NCBI RefSeq assembly: GCF_030547075.1
Contig: NZ_JAUOQH010000009.1
Location: 62,001-126,000, forward strand
Origin: Alteromonas sp. 1_MG-2023
Lineage (GTDB): Bacteria > Pseudomonadota > Gammaproteobacteria > Enterobacterales > Alteromonadaceae
Reading direction: 5' to 3'
Length of the DNA: 64,000 bases
Below, piece by piece: positions 62,643-64,000 of the stretch. Within the stretch, counting starts at the first letter, position 1. Each line of letters begins with the position of its first letter. The notes beneath the pieces are model-generated. The model worked only from the letters and a program-made list of their open reading frames with translations, searched no databases and was not told where the DNA came from. The position numbers and the translations under genes are program-made.

Positions 62643-63577
62643 TAACGCTGCAAGCACTCTTCGGTTTGTACCAGCATCCCATCTGCTGAAGGTAGCTGCA
62701 TAGACTGATATCTAAGTTCACCAATAAAGCTTCTCGCGGCAGGGCCTAGGCCGTCGCCATCTTCAAAGGTTAAATACAGCATGGCTCGGCGTAAGCCGCT
62801 GTTACTGTCTAGCGGCAGTGGCAACAAGGTGCCATTTTCCAATTCTTTTTTAATAATGGCGATAGGAAGCCATGCAAAGCCCAACCCTTGGGAAATCATA
62901 TCCACTGATGTTCTAATATGACTGACGGTCCAGCGCTGCTCGGCGCCAAGCCAGCCCGCATCAACTTTGCGTTCTGCAGAAGAATCTCTTACTACAATTT
63001 GCCGATGAGACTTTAAATCTTCAAGGGTTAATGGTCTATCAAGAGCATGCAGGGGATGATCGGCATGAGCCACGGCAGCAAAATCGATTTCACATAAATC
63101 TTCACAAAACCCACCAGGGTAGGGAAAGGGTGAAATAGCAATATCAACATTACCACCATCAAGCAGAGAGTTAGCGCCACTTAAAACCGTTTCTTCAATT
63201 TCAATGCGTAGCAAAGGAAATTCATCCGAAACTTTACTCAGTACATTGTAGAGCAGGTCGGAAGGAAAAATAATATCCACAGCAATGCGAAGAAGGGTTT
63301 CGGTACCTGCTTGTAAGCTGGCTGCGACAGCCTCTAATTTTTGCGCCTCGTTTAAAACAAATGCAGCGCGGCGATACATGAGCTCACCTTGAGGAGATAG
63401 CTTTACCTTACGACCACTGTTTTCAAACAGCGTTACACCAATAGCATTTTCTAGCTTTTGCACAGCATGATGTACACTAGATTGGCTTTTGTGAACCAAT
63501 GCCGAAGCTTGATTAAAGCCGCCAGCATCAACTACTGCTTTAAACATACGCCATTGTTCTAATGTAGACTTTAACAT
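62642..63577 (-). CDS. LysR-family transcriptional regulator
   Basis: 311 aa. N-terminal wHTH (EQWRMFKAVVDAGGFNQASALVHKSQSSVHHAVQKLENAIGVTLFENSGRKVKLSPQGE) and a periplasmic-binding-like effector domain with AISPFPYPGGF and ISQGLGFAWLPIAII. Targets unknown; the closest genes are exoD (convergent) and the rhodanese gene. Confidence 0.93.
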   Translation of the reverse strand: MLKSTLEQWRMFKAVVDAGGFNQASALVHKSQSSVHHAVQKLENAIGVTLFENSGRKVKLSPQGELMYRRAAFVLNEAQKLEAVAASLQAGTETLLRIAVDIIFPSDLLYNVLSKVSDEFPLLRIEIEETVLSGANSLLDGGNVDIAISPFPYPGGFCEDLCEIDFAAVAHADHPLHALDRPLTLEDLKSHRQIVVRDSSAERKVDAGWLGAEQRWTVSHIRTSVDMISQGLGFAWLPIAIIKKELENGTLLPLPLDSNSGLRRAMLYLTFEDGDGLGPAARSFIGELRYQSMQLPSADGMLVQTEECLQR

Positions 63578-63704
63578 CTCAAGCTCGAATAAATAATGTG
63601 GTCATGGTATGGCGCAATTTATATCACAATTAGCCAAATACTGTCAGCGATTATGGCGCATGGGTAACTCGTCAGGGCTGGCGGGCTGCGGCTATAGTAA
63701 AAAT

Positions 63705-64000
63705 TTAAGCCTCAGCAGCTACATTGATGTCGCTGATTGAGCAAGTCACCACACTAATATTTTCATACCCCATACTCATCAATTGCTCTGCAGCTAACTT
63801 AGCGCGAATACCTGACGCGCAATGAATGTATATCGGGAATTTAGCATCCTTACATTTCTCAAGCACTTTCATCTCTAATACGCCACGAGGAATATTAATT
63901 GCAGCGGGTACGGGGCTTGAAGTTGCTTCAGCGGGTTCTCGAACATCAATAAGCAAGCCGTGGTTAGATGATATTTCCTGTGTCGCCTCTTTAGCGGTAA
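63705..64000 (-). CDS. Rhodanese-like protein, 5' end cut by the window
   Basis: The open frame continues past the window end (codons for TAKEATQEISSNHG precede LLIDVREPAEA), so the start lies beyond 64000. Rhodanese motifs: LIDVREPAEA, INIPRGVLEMKV, and the active-site loop IYIHCASGIRAKLAAEQL with its catalytic Cys. At least 98 residues are visible, the size of a single-domain sulfurtransferase. The end is close to the LysR gene but separated by 127 bp. Confidence 0.88.
   Translation of the reverse strand, partial: TAKEATQEISSNHGLLIDVREPAEATSSPVPAAINIPRGVLEMKVLEKCKDAKFPIYIHCASGIRAKLAAEQLMSMGYENISVVTCSISDINVAAEA

Overview
This 64 kb window looks like a chromosomal segment of a marine gammaproteobacterium, most probably Alteromonas or a close Alteromonadaceae relative. 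The grounds are moderate GC content, a HexR-controlled Entner-Doudoroff operon (zwf-pgl-edd-glk-eda), a malQ-glgB-glgX glycogen/maltodextrin cluster, many DUF families common in Alteromonadales (DUF2891, DUF2989, DUF1315, DUF349), and many two-component systems. I see no rRNA, tRNA, CRISPR array, insertion sequence, integrase or phage module. The genus is inferred from gene content and style, not from a search.

Layout. 0.3-5 kb: a very large secreted nuclease (endonuclease I domain + lamin-tail domain + ExeM/NucH-type endonuclease/exonuclease/phosphatase domain + C-terminal dockerin repeats), followed 14 bp later by a small exported protein with a cohesin-like domain and a PEP-CTERM-like anchor. 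5.1-8.2 kb: a BrxR/CapW-like WYL regulator and a convergent hybrid histidine kinase. 8.4-10.8 kb: a three-gene leftward unit of glycosyltransferase, GntA/DcsA-type heme-dependent N-hydroxylase and DUF1989 protein. 11-15.3 kb: small cysteine-containing exported proteins, a YHYH lipoprotein and an OmpR/sensor-kinase pair. 15.4-22.1 kb: hypotheticals, a membrane endonuclease/exonuclease/phosphatase protein, a two-BON-domain protein, DUF2891 and an exported MTA/SAH nucleosidase-like protein.

22.3-45 kb is the central-carbon block: pyk, hexR, the Entner-Doudoroff operon, D-hexose-6-phosphate mutarotase, gapA, malQ, glgB, glgX, gnd, msrB and a second long GAPDH. Sequences resembling the HexR operator lie before pyk, between hexR and zwf (two) and before gapA. 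One regulator could therefore co-ordinate glucose-6-phosphate flow into the Entner-Doudoroff pathway and lower glycolysis. Glycogen and maltodextrin breakdown next door feeds the same hexose phosphates through glk and the mutarotase.

45-55.3 kb: an M14 carboxypeptidase, an AGCS Na+/amino-acid symporter with an unusual extra loop, a compact four-gene run (zinc-ribbon, DUF1315, DUF349, small protein), envelope stress-type small proteins (DUF1328, small lipoprotein, YqjD/YqjE-like), and a YfbR-like nucleotidase whose HD motif reads HE. 55.5-61.4 kb: a signalling island of two kinases, a stand-alone receiver, a tiny protein that looks like an orphan kinase dimerisation/phosphotransfer helix pair, and an NtrC-type sigma-54 activator. 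The adjacent 686-bp gap carries two divergent sigma-54-like promoter matches. 62-64 kb: ExoD, a LysR regulator and a rhodanese gene cut by the window end.

Best candidates for something undescribed are the dockerin-nuclease/cohesin-anchor pair, the GT2-GntA-DUF1989 unit, and the signalling island with the orphan phosphotransfer-like protein. All functional statements are from motif reading; no database search was run.
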